A DNA stretch of 6,129 nt from positions 17,105 to 23,233 of the forward strand of contig PLMF01000250.1 of assembly GCA_003142355.1 (NCBI GenBank), read 5' to 3'. This DNA is from Bryobacterales bacterium (GTDB taxonomy: Bacteria > Acidobacteriota > Terriglobia > Bryobacterales > Bryobacteraceae). The translations under genes and the position numbers were made by a program. Of the stretch, positions 1 to 5,949 are shown one piece after another. The notes beneath the pieces are model-generated. The model did not search any database. It saw only the letters and a list, made by a program, of their open reading frames with translations, and was not told the DNA's origin. Position 1 is the stretch's first letter, and every line of letters begins with the position of its first letter.

Positions 1-272
1 CCGATCAACTGCACGTCGAAATGGCGCATGTTGACGAAGCGGCGGCCGGCCTCGCGGACCACGGCGAAGGCTTCGATGAGGAGGTCGTCGATGGTGGCGC
101 CCTGCGCGACGCGCTCTTTGAATTCGATGGTTTTGGCGGCGAGGTCGATGTCCGACAATTGGCGGAGATTGGGCTCGAGATCGTTGATGGCCGCCACCGT
201 GGGCAGCATGCTCTTGATCTCGCGCTCGGTCTTGGTGCCAAAGATTTTCGCCAGGATGACATCAACAATCAT
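1..272 (-). CDS. secA: Preprotein translocase ATPase SecA, N-terminal fragment (runs off left edge)
   Basis: SecA is the cytoplasmic ATPase motor that drives unfolded preproteins through the SecYEG channel. Only the first 90 residues are in the window. They begin [14 protein letters not shown] and carry the conserved N-terminal signature of the family: [17 protein letters not shown] (residues 32-48), [16 protein letters not shown] (50-65), [12 protein letters not shown] (67-78) and MRHFDVQLI (82-90). Gln88 corresponds to the nucleotide-binding Q-motif glutamine of SecA. The Walker A motif should lie just beyond the left edge. The ATG at 270-272 gives the usual SecA N-terminus, so I trust it although no good Shine-Dalgarno sequence precedes it (only a weak GAG about 7 nt upstream). 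The frame is open to the edge, so this is truncation by the window and not a broken gene. It is transcribed in the same direction as the upstream protease, with the transposase element between them. Confidence 0.96.
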   Translation of the reverse strand, partial: MIVDVILAKIFGTKTEREIKSMLPTVAAINDLEPNLRQLSDIDLAAKTIEFKERVAQGATIDDLLIEAFAVVREAGRRFVNMRHFDVQLI

Positions 273-295
273 GAAAGGTCTCGTTACGGGGGGAA

Positions 296-335
296 GTCCG
301 TCAGTTCCTATTTTACTCTGTCGGAGAAGACGGAC
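296..335. repeat. 7-bp dyad GTCCGTC / GACGGAC upstream of secA
   Basis: The arms GTCCGTC (296-302) and GACGGAC (329-335) are perfect inverted copies separated by 26 bp. The spacer contains the candidate secA -10 box. The dyad could be an operator-like site, or a leader hairpin if transcription starts further upstream. In GC-rich DNA a 7-bp dyad can arise by chance, so a function is not established. Confidence 0.35.
310..315 (-). promoter_or_regulatory. Candidate -10 element for secA
   Basis: On the minus strand this hexamer reads TAAAAT, a 5/6 match to the sigma-70 -10 consensus, in an otherwise GC-rich region. It would place transcription start near 303, giving a leader of about 30 nt before the secA ATG. 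No convincing -35 box lies 16-18 bp upstream. It also sits inside the loop of a 7-bp inverted repeat (296-302 with 329-335). This is a weak call based on one box and position only. Confidence 0.3.
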
Positions 336-363
336 GCCGTGAGAAGAGTTTAGCGGGTGGGCA

Positions 364-411
364 TTGTGGGGCAGATTGACAATCTGCGGCCGATTGCCAA
401 TCGGCCTGCCG
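364..411 (+). repeat. Left terminal inverted repeat of the RAYT element, two REP-like hairpins
   Basis: After the head TTGTGGG come two perfect hairpins. The first is GCAGATTGACAATCTGC (371-387, 8-bp stem, central A). The second is GGCCGATTGCCAATCGGCC (388-406, 9-bp stem, central C). They abut with no spacer. The arrangement is repeated in inverted orientation at 981-1028, with mismatches only at 379, 397 and 409 relative to the reverse complement of the right end. The GTGG head directly before the first hairpin could play the role of the conserved tetranucleotide found 5' of known REP hairpins; that is an inference. Confidence 0.9.
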
Positions 412-453
412 ACTTTGCTGAGAGTTTTTCCCATCACCGCCCACTTCCTCTGC

Positions 454-1494
454 GTGACTACATTCCATAGTCGCCGGCTGCCGCATTATCATCCCGTCGG
501 ACAGCCCATCTTCCTCACCTGGCGCCTGCACGGCAGCCTTCCGGCGAATCGCAGTTTCCCCCCGGCAACCACTTCCGGACAAGCCTTCCTGGCGATGGAC
601 CGCATTCTCGACACCGCCTGCACTGGTCCGCTGTACCTTCGCCGGTCGGAGATCGCGAACATGGTGGTCGGAGCCATTCGCTATCGAGAGCGGGACCTGC
701 GACACTACCAACTTCACTCCTATGTCGTGATGCCGAACCACGTTCATCTCCTGATGACTCCGCTGGTGGAGGTTTCCAAGGTGATGCAATCGCTCAAGAG
801 ATTCACTGCCAGGGAGGGCAACCGAATTCTGGGCCTCACCGGGCAACCGTTCTGGCAGGACGAGAGCTTTGATCGGGTGGTCCGCAACGAGACGGAGTTT
901 CAGAGGATTGCCGATTACATCGAGATGAATCCGGTGAGGTGCGAGCTGGCGGCCACGCCAGAAGAGTTTCCATGGTCCAGCGCCAGGCCGATTGACAATC
1001 GGCCGCAGATTGACAATCTGCCCCACAACCCTGCCCCCTACGGCGTCACCGTCAGAGTGGCCGGGGCGCTGGCCACGCCTCCGACCGTCACCACCACGGA
1101 CTGCGGCCCCAGGGGAGCGTCCGGCGGGATCACGAAATTGATCTGCGTCACACCCACCGACCAGGTGGGAACGCCAATGAACGGGAACGGGGTCTCGGCC
1201 GGCACTCCGCCGACGGTCACGGTGACGGGGAGCCGGGGTGCGGGCAGGCTGGCCACCGGAGTGCCGGCTGGCGGCGGCGCCCCGGTGGCAATGGGCGGCG
1301 AGGCGTCCCCGTCTCCGGTGATGAACAGCGTCAGGATTTCTCCGCGCGCGGCGGAGGTGACCGCCGCGCCGGCCGGATCGATGAAAGCGTCGGGGAAAAT
1401 GCCCGGTCCCGAGGGCGCCACCGGGAAAGAAAATGAAGCGACTTGCCCGTTGTTGTTCACCCCCAGCACGGCTGTCCCGGCTCCCGTTTCGTAG
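454..1494 (+). CDS. REP-associated tyrosine transposase (HUH/Y1, IS200-like), with antisense read-through tail
   Basis: Predicted single-strand DNA transposase that would nick and join at REP hairpins using a metal-binding HUH motif and one catalytic tyrosine. Counting from the GTG at 454, the domain spans about residues 10-178. It shows [20 protein letters not shown] (11-30), MPNHVHLL (93-100, with the HUH pair His96/His98), FWQDESFD (133-140), the tyrosine region DYIEMNPVR (154-162, probable nucleophile Tyr155) and WSSA (174-177). This is the normal extent of the family. The frame then has no stop: it crosses the right terminal repeat and continues about 155 residues antisense to the protease gene, ending at 1494 with low-complexity sequence. 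That tail is very unlikely to be a real domain. The start is uncertain. GTG 454 keeps the conserved N-terminus, the frame is open back to TTG 364 inside the left repeat, no start has a clear ribosome site, and the first in-frame ATG (595) would lose conserved sequence. Confidence 0.75.
   Translation: MTTFHSRRLPHYHPVGQPIFLTWRLHGSLPANRSFPPATTSGQAFLAMDRILDTACTGPLYLRRSEIANMVVGAIRYRERDLRHYQLHSYVVMPNHVHLLMTPLVEVSKVMQSLKRFTAREGNRILGLTGQPFWQDESFDRVVRNETEFQRIADYIEMNPVRCELAATPEEFPWSSARPIDNRPQIDNLPHNPAPYGVTVRVAGALATPPTVTTTDCGPRGASGGITKLICVTPTDQVGTPMNGNGVSAGTPPTVTVTGSRGAGRLATGVPAGGGAPVAMGGEASPSPVMNSVRISPRAAEVTAAPAGSMKASGKMPGPEGATGKENEATCPLLFTPSTAVPAPVS
981..1028 (-). repeat. Right terminal inverted repeat of the RAYT element, two REP-like hairpins
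   Basis: On the plus strand the order is GGCCGATTGACAATCGGCC (986-1004, 9-bp stem) and then GCAGATTGACAATCTGC (1005-1021, 8-bp stem), followed by CCCACAA. Read on the minus strand it reproduces the left end nearly exactly. The outer edge is 9 bp from the stop codon of the S53 protease, so the two hairpins would form right at the 3' end of the protease mRNA. They may therefore influence termination or mRNA decay, as REP sequences do elsewhere. In the transposase reading frame this repeat is translated as [13 protein letters not shown]. Confidence 0.9.
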
Positions 1495-4400
1495 GGGATC
1501 TGAAAGTTTATCTGCAGGGGAGAAACGTATTTTAACGGCGCGGGCACGCCGTTCACCGTAACCGAGACACCTTGCATGGCCAGCGGGAGGGGAAGGCTGC
1601 CCGCCTCTTGAGTCGAAGGCGCGAGCTGCGAGCCAAAGACGGTGGCGAGCGCACCGGGAGCAAGGGCGTCGTTGAACGACGCCCCGTTGGTCACGGCGCC
1701 GATACTGGTGGTGGATGAGGCTCCCACCATAAACACCACCGGCACGTTGATGTACTGGGGTATGGCGTTCATTGCCTGAATGACCAGGGTGGCGTTGTAG
1801 ACGCCGTTGACCAGCGCGGCACTCGAAGCCTGGAGCCTCAACTGCGCCGGTCCGGTACCGCTGAGGGGCGCAACCTGCAACCAGCTCGTGGTTCGGCCGG
1901 AAACCAGCACGGCGGCAGTCCATTGGGGCGCGCCGCCGGTGAAACTCAACGCCACCGAGGCGGTGGCAGTCGACGACGCGCCGGTCACGGACATCGCGAC
2001 CGCCGCCGGCGAAACCGAAGGCACGGCAGCGGTCGCGGCCGGCGCCACCAAGGAAGTCGACAGCGTTGCCGTCATCGGGCTTCCGTTGCTCGCCGTTCCG
2101 TCGATCTCATAGGTCTCCGACTGAACCGGAGTGATGCCGCTCCAGCAGACCGAGGCCTGCAACGAGCCGAAGGGAGCAAGCTCGGTGGTCCCGAAATACT
2201 GTTGAATCTGGCTGCTGAGGTCACGGCTTCCAGCCAGGAAGCCGGTAAGCTCGACGCCGAAGCCGGCCTGCTCCTGCAAAAACAACTCCTGCGACCATTG
2301 GCAGGATGGATCGGCGCCCTGGTTCTGTTGTACCGTGGACGGCGCGCCGGAGAGCACCATCGAAGGCCCGTAAAGAACAGCGGAAACCTGCCGCGACCAA
2401 GTCTGGCCGCCGGCATCGACTCCGGTGAATCCCAATGCGATCGTTGCCGGGGCGCTACGGCCGCTGACGCTTATGGTGGAGCTGGACAGCGTTCCTTGCG
2501 GGGGTATGCTGGTACTGCCGAAGTAGCGGGAGAGCGATTGTGACTGGCCGTTAATGGTGAAACCGGTGAGGGTGGTGGGCACGCCGGCCGTCTCTTTCAG
2601 AGTGGCGCTGCACAGCCAGCTATAATTCCCCTGCGTATACGCGCTCGCAAACACGGGATTGGGCGAGATGCTGGGAACCACCACCGAACCGCCGGGCGCG
2701 TAGCCGACGGTCACGATGAGCGAGGCCGACGAGCCGCTGAAACTGGCGTCGCCGCTGTAGATTGCCCATACGGTGGCGGCGCCGATGGGCAACTGGCTGG
2801 CGGAAAGCGTGAAGATCGCAGTCGCGACGCCGCCGGAAACCGTCAGCGGAGCGGAACCGAGCGAGCCGTCGGCCACATTGAAGCTGACAGTGCCGCTGGG
2901 CGTGTTGCCGCCGGCGGCGGCCGTCACGGTAGCGGTCAACTTCACGGCGCTGGTGACGGTGATGCTGGTGGAGTCGGCGGTCAATGTGGTGATGGTGCTT
3001 CCCGCCGCGCTATTCCACTGGGTGACCAACTGGTAGGCATCCACGGAGCCCAGGCCGGTGACCAAGTCGTATCCCGGGCCGGCCTGGTAGCCCATGGAGC
3101 CGTTCTGGCAATTCGGACTGTTCAGCCTGCAGGGGACTATATTTCCGCCCGTGGTGATGTCGTGAAAAACGTTGGTGGTGCTTTGGGCGAGCCGGTAGAG
3201 GGCCGGGTTGATATTGCCCAACCCGGGCTGGGCCTGGGCACCGGCGGAGACCAAATACTGGTTCAGCAGCGCCACGATTCCCGCAAAGGAAGGTGACGCG
3301 GCAGAGGTTCCGGAAAAGATCCAATTGATCCCCCCGCTGACCGCGAGGTATCCGTCGTGATCGGCTGCGGAGAGAGCCACGTCCGGCACATCGCGGGCGT
3401 TGTCGTTGGGCACTCCGGGACCGGTTTGCCAGGGAGGTTTGGAGAAGAGAACGCTGGCTCCTCCACCGCTGGCAGCCAGGCCGCCGGCGCCGGATTCATT
3501 CCACGAGGTCTCCGGAATATAGGAAAGCGCCGAGCCAAGGTTCGGGCCATTGGCGGCGGCCCAATAGTCCCCGCTACCCTCGCTGAACATGGTGCCGCCC
3601 ACGGCGGTTATTTCCGGGATGCTGGCCGGAAAACTCACGGCCAGGCCTTTGGAGGCCTGCAGGCTGGAAAACGGCGCATCGCAACCGGCCGCGCCGTCAT
3701 CGCCGGAAGCGGCCAGCCAGGTGATGCCTTGCGCGCTGGCCTGCTGTGCGATTGAGCGGAATGCGGGGGAGTTAGACGGCTCGCAACCGCCAAAGCTGAA
3801 GCTGATCACCGGCGCCAGATTCTGGTCGATGGCGTACTGCGCGGCGGTATCGACGCTCTTTGAATAGACATAAACGATGGTTGCGTTGCGCGCCACCGCG
3901 CCGGACCATTCCAGGTCGAGATCCGCCTCGCTCATGTTATCGCTATTGGTTCCGGGGTCGGGACCGTAGAGAACCACCTGGGGATCGTTGGCCGGCAGGT
4001 TGAAGCGGCGCCGGAAGCTCTGGATATCCGCCAGATCGACATCGGAATCCCCGATGATGGCGATTTTCTGACCGCTGCCATCGACGCCGGCGTTGTAGAG
4101 CGGATTCAGGTCATAGATGGTGGCGAAATCGTCCGGGGCCAGGTAGTGTGCGCCGCTGCTGCTGTTGTAAGCTGGGCCGCCAGCGGGCGCCAACCGATGC
4201 ATCGGCTTCGGATAGAAGTCATCGAGTCCCTGGAAGCCACTCACGACGCCGGCCAGAGCGGCCGGAACGGAGGGCTCCGAGGCGGTCGCGAAATGCGTCT
4301 CGCCTTCCACGTTGTAGCGGTGAATGGCGGTGTGAAAAGCGCTGTCGATCAGCCCCGCCGTGCCGGTGAACGCGATCCAGTGGCGGCCGCGAGCGACGTC

Positions 4401-4781
4401 GTTCACCTTCAGGCCCGCGGACTGCAACCACGCGACGACGATCGCGATGTCGCCGGGGCTGAGACCGAAACGCGCGGCGTATTGCTCGGGAGTCAGCCAC
4501 TGGTGGTAACTGGGGGATGACGGATTCTGCTGTTGGGCGAGCAATTGCTCGAGCGCGGTCTGCTGGCTGGGCGATGGCTGGAGCAGCAGTGTGACGTACG
4601 CCAGCTCGAAAGAAGGCTCGACCGGTCCCCGGTCGTATTGCGCCTGCGCCCTGGGGTGGACGTTTCCCTTCAGGAGCACCGCCCGGCTCCGGTCGATTGG
4701 GCCGGTGATGCGGTTCTCCTGCGCCAACAGAGCCACCGGCAACAGAGAAACCGCCAGCGCAAGACGTTGGCAGGTCACCAA
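1038..4781 (-). CDS. Secreted S53 family peptidase (kumamolisin/sedolisin type) with Ig-like, BACON-like and TIGR03437 tail modules
   Basis: Predicted secreted serine-carboxyl endopeptidase made as an inactive precursor; this family usually works at acidic pH. Order of parts: Sec-type signal peptide (1-20, hydrophobic LALAVSLLPVALLA before QEN); pro-kumamolisin activation domain (about 35-190); S53 catalytic domain (about 210-590); Ig-like Big_3-type domain (about 595-692); two copies of an unnamed beta domain (about 700-915); BACON-like domain (about 918-1018); TIGR03437-type C-terminal module (about 1022-1247). The catalytic set is intact: Glu285 and Asp289 in SEADLDLEW, oxyanion Asp361 in SGDDG, and Ser493 in SGTSAASP. 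Probable calcium ligands are Asp541, Ile542, Gly568, Gly570 and Asp572. Cys333 and Cys367 may form a disulfide. At 1247 residues it is far longer than a bare S53 enzyme because of the tail. An in-frame TAA directly precedes TTG 4781; GTG 4778 is an equally good start, with SD-like AAGG 4 nt upstream. Confidence 0.93.
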   Translation of the reverse strand: MVTCQRLALAVSLLPVALLAQENRITGPIDRSRAVLLKGNVHPRAQAQYDRGPVEPSFELAYVTLLLQPSPSQQTALEQLLAQQQNPSSPSYHQWLTPEQYAARFGLSPGDIAIVVAWLQSAGLKVNDVARGRHWIAFTGTAGLIDSAFHTAIHRYNVEGETHFATASEPSVPAALAGVVSGFQGLDDFYPKPMHRLAPAGGPAYNSSSGAHYLAPDDFATIYDLNPLYNAGVDGSGQKIAIIGDSDVDLADIQSFRRRFNLPANDPQVVLYGPDPGTNSDNMSEADLDLEWSGAVARNATIVYVYSKSVDTAAQYAIDQNLAPVISFSFGGCEPSNSPAFRSIAQQASAQGITWLAASGDDGAAGCDAPFSSLQASKGLAVSFPASIPEITAVGGTMFSEGSGDYWAAANGPNLGSALSYIPETSWNESGAGGLAASGGGASVLFSKPPWQTGPGVPNDNARDVPDVALSAADHDGYLAVSGGINWIFSGTSAASPSFAGIVALLNQYLVSAGAQAQPGLGNINPALYRLAQSTTNVFHDITTGGNIVPCRLNSPNCQNGSMGYQAGPGYDLVTGLGSVDAYQLVTQWNSAAGSTITTLTADSTSITVTSAVKLTATVTAAAGGNTPSGTVSFNVADGSLGSAPLTVSGGVATAIFTLSASQLPIGAATVWAIYSGDASFSGSSASLIVTVGYAPGGSVVVPSISPNPVFASAYTQGNYSWLCSATLKETAGVPTTLTGFTINGQSQSLSRYFGSTSIPPQGTLSSSTISVSGRSAPATIALGFTGVDAGGQTWSRQVSAVLYGPSMVLSGAPSTVQQNQGADPSCQWSQELFLQEQAGFGVELTGFLAGSRDLSSQIQQYFGTTELAPFGSLQASVCWSGITPVQSETYEIDGTASNGSPMTATLSTSLVAPAATAAVPSVSPAAVAMSVTGASSTATASVALSFTGGAPQWTAAVLVSGRTTSWLQVAPLSGTGPAQLRLQASSAALVNGVYNATLVIQAMNAIPQYINVPVVFMVGASSTTSIGAVTNGASFNDALAPGALATVFGSQLAPSTQEAGSLPLPLAMQGVSVTVNGVPAPLKYVSPLQINFQIPYETGAGTAVLGVNNNGQVASFSFPVAPSGPGIFPDAFIDPAGAAVTSAARGEILTLFITGDGDASPPIATGAPPPAGTPVASLPAPRLPVTVTVGGVPAETPFPFIGVPTWSVGVTQINFVIPPDAPLGPQSVVVTVGGVASAPATLTVTP

Positions 4782-4796
4782 GCCTTAGGATACCAT
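4767..4796 (+). promoter_or_regulatory. Candidate promoter for the propeller gene
   Basis: TTGGCA (4767-4772, 5/6 to the -35 consensus) and TACCAT (4791-4796, 4/6 to the -10 consensus) are separated by 18 bp. Transcription would begin about 7 nt downstream, at or next to the ATG at 4804, giving a leaderless or nearly leaderless message. Most of the candidate overlaps the first codons of the divergent protease gene. The -10 match is poor, so this is a tentative call. Confidence 0.28.
4783..4790. promoter_or_regulatory. SD-like CCTTAGG(A) shared by two divergent genes
   Basis: The near-palindrome CCTTAGG (4783-4789) supplies AAGG on the minus strand, 1 nt before the TTG and 4 nt before the GTG start of the protease. 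With the next base it supplies AGGA on the plus strand, 13 nt before the ATG at 4804. Neither spacing is ideal. It is the only purine-rich ribosome-site candidate for either gene in the 22-bp gap. Confidence 0.35.
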
Positions 4797-4803
4797 CGGC
4801 TGT

Positions 4804-5916
4804 ATGGAGGGTTCGGCACGCCGCTTCTCGCGCAGATCGTTTCTGATTGCCGGACTGGCGGGGACGCGTCTGGCGGCCCAGTCTCTCAAAGGAACCACGT
4901 TTCCATCGAACTGGCGGCGGTACTCCGATCCGACCACGGAGATGGAGGTCTACCGGCTTACGGACCCGGCTTATGCCAGCACCATGCCCGCGTATTACAA
5001 CCGCGCCATCGCGCGGTCGAGCGGATGGATGCTGTTCGGCTGCGACCGCGGCGGATCTCTTCAAGCTTTCCACATGGATTTGAGGAGCGGCGAGACGCAG
5101 CAGTTGACCGAGGCCGAGGATCTGGACGGAGGGTCGCTCACACTTCTGCCGGATAATCGCTCGTTCTGCTACTTCGCGGGCCGTTCTTTGCATATCGTGA
5201 ACCTGGCCACGGCGCGGGAGCGCAAGTTGTACGAGGTTGCGGAGGGTTGGGATCGGGGTGCGGGAATGAGCGTGGGACCGGAGGGAACGCACGCGATCTT
5301 CGCGGAGCGGCGCGGCCAAAGCTGGCGGCTCCGCATGGTGACGCTGTCGCAGGGGGCGGCGCGCACGGTGGCGGAGGCGCCGGTCGAGATGGGCCATCCG
5401 ATCGCGCGCTTCAGGCGCGCGCAGATCCTGTACCGGCAGGGGGACGGCGCGCTATGGCTGGCCGATTCCGGCGGCAAACAGAACCGCCGGCTCAAGCTGG
5501 CGCCCGGGCGCATCGCGGCCGCCAATTGGGCGCCGGACGGCAAGACCATCCTGTACTTGAACATTCCCGAAGACCGCACGCAGTTGAACGCCCTCCGCGA
5601 ATACGCTCCCGATACGGACAGCGACAACCTGGTCGCCAAGACCAGCCAGTTTGCGCATTTCGGATGCAACCGCGACACGTCGGTGTTCGTCGGGGCAAGC
5701 CGCAATGCCGCGTCGCCGACGGTGCTGATTCTGCTGCGCACGACGCGGCGGGAACTGACGCTGTGCGAACACAAAGCCAGCCATCCGGAAACGGTTGCGC
5801 CGGTGTTCGCGCCGGATAGCCAGCGCATCTACTTCCAGAGCGACCGGGACGGCAAACCGGCAATCTACTGCGTACACGTGGAGAAGCTGGTGGAAAGGAC
5901 GAACGACACCGGGTAG
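4804..5916 (+). CDS. Tat-exported beta-propeller protein, oligogalacturonate lyase-like (PL22-like)
   Basis: A 370-residue protein with a twin-arginine signal: SRRSFLIAGLAG (9-20) and probable cleavage near LAA-Q (25/26), so it is likely exported folded. The rest reads as a beta-propeller with TolB/PD40-like blades. Examples are WMLFGCDRGGSLQAFHMDLR (75-94, followed by a GETQQLTE turn), NWAPDGKTILYL (241-252) and VFAPDSQRIYFQSDRDGKPA (334-353). The N-terminus (YSDPTTEMEVYRLTDP, 40-55, then YYNRAI) and overall length resemble oligogalacturonate lyases, which cleave pectin disaccharides with a metal ion in the propeller. The histidine cluster expected near the C-terminus is only partly recognisable (His323, His327), so lyase activity is doubtful and a binding or structural role is possible. 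It is divergent from the protease. The ATG at 4804 is chosen because it places the Tat motif correctly. A hairpin follows the stop codon. Confidence 0.85.
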   Translation: MEGSARRFSRRSFLIAGLAGTRLAAQSLKGTTFPSNWRRYSDPTTEMEVYRLTDPAYASTMPAYYNRAIARSSGWMLFGCDRGGSLQAFHMDLRSGETQQLTEAEDLDGGSLTLLPDNRSFCYFAGRSLHIVNLATARERKLYEVAEGWDRGAGMSVGPEGTHAIFAERRGQSWRLRMVTLSQGAARTVAEAPVEMGHPIARFRRAQILYRQGDGALWLADSGGKQNRRLKLAPGRIAAANWAPDGKTILYLNIPEDRTQLNALREYAPDTDSDNLVAKTSQFAHFGCNRDTSVFVGASRNAASPTVLILLRTTRRELTLCEHKASHPETVAPVFAPDSQRIYFQSDRDGKPAIYCVHVEKLVERTNDTG

Positions 5917-5921
5917 GGGTG

Positions 5922-5943
5922 GGGCAGGCGGTGCCGCCTGCCC
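5922..5943. terminator. Strong GC hairpin between convergent genes (terminator or REP-like palindrome)
   Basis: GGGCAGGCGG (5922-5931) and CCGCCTGCCC (5934-5943) form a perfect 10-bp stem around TG. It lies in the 33-bp gap between two convergent stop codons (5916 and 5950), where a terminator for both genes is expected. No T-tract follows on either strand, so it is not a classic intrinsic terminator. It shares the string GTGGGGCAG and a matching CTGC with the REP-like hairpins at 364-411, so it could instead be a dispersed palindromic repeat placed at a gene end. Confidence 0.6.
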
Positions 5944-5949
5944 GCTGGC

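Larger units (their letters stand above)
364..1028 (+). mobile_element. 665-bp RAYT/REP element with two-hairpin inverted ends
   Basis: The element is bounded by 48-bp terminal inverted repeats (364-411 and 981-1028) that match at 45 of 48 positions. It contains one transposase domain of the REP-associated tyrosine transposase type. Each end is made of two adjacent hairpins, one built on CAGATTG/CAATCTG and one on GGCCGATTG/CAATCGGCC. Two of the three mismatches fall at the exact loop centres of these hairpins, which suggests the stems are what is conserved. RAYTs are known to be flanked by REP palindromes, often in inverted pairs, so the structure fits that class. The element lies 91 bp upstream of secA and 9 bp beyond the protease stop codon, so it interrupts neither gene. 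No target duplication is visible, as expected for HUH/Y1 transposases. Confidence 0.85.

Noticed and set aside
21..353. Plus-strand open frame opposite secA
   Set aside because: The opposite strand encodes unmistakable SecA sequence. This frame is its antisense reading.
364..1028. Hairpin pairs considered as a small CRISPR array
   Set aside because: There are only four palindromic units, arranged as two inverted pairs around a transposase, with no spacers and no cas genes.
1029..1040. Idea that the element insertion supplied the stop codon and truncated the protease
   Set aside because: The protease ends with a complete-looking TIGR03437-type C-terminus (ATLTVTP), so the stop appears native and the insertion lies downstream of it.
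313..1923. Long minus-strand open frame across the element and the protease 3' region
   Set aside because: It lies in a different frame from the S53 protease, whose frame carries clear domain motifs over the same DNA. Its product is rich in Arg, Gly and Ala with no family motif, as is typical of shadow frames in GC-rich genes.
2621..2626. Perfect TATAAT on the plus strand inside the protease gene
   Set aside because: No -35-like hexamer lies 16-19 bp upstream and no supported gene lies downstream on that strand. It encodes an ordinary Tyr-Ser region of the protease on the other strand.
4219..5397. Minus-strand open frame of 392 residues spanning the divergent junction
   Set aside because: It covers the starts of two well-supported genes in other frames, is Arg-rich, and has no recognisable domain or signal.
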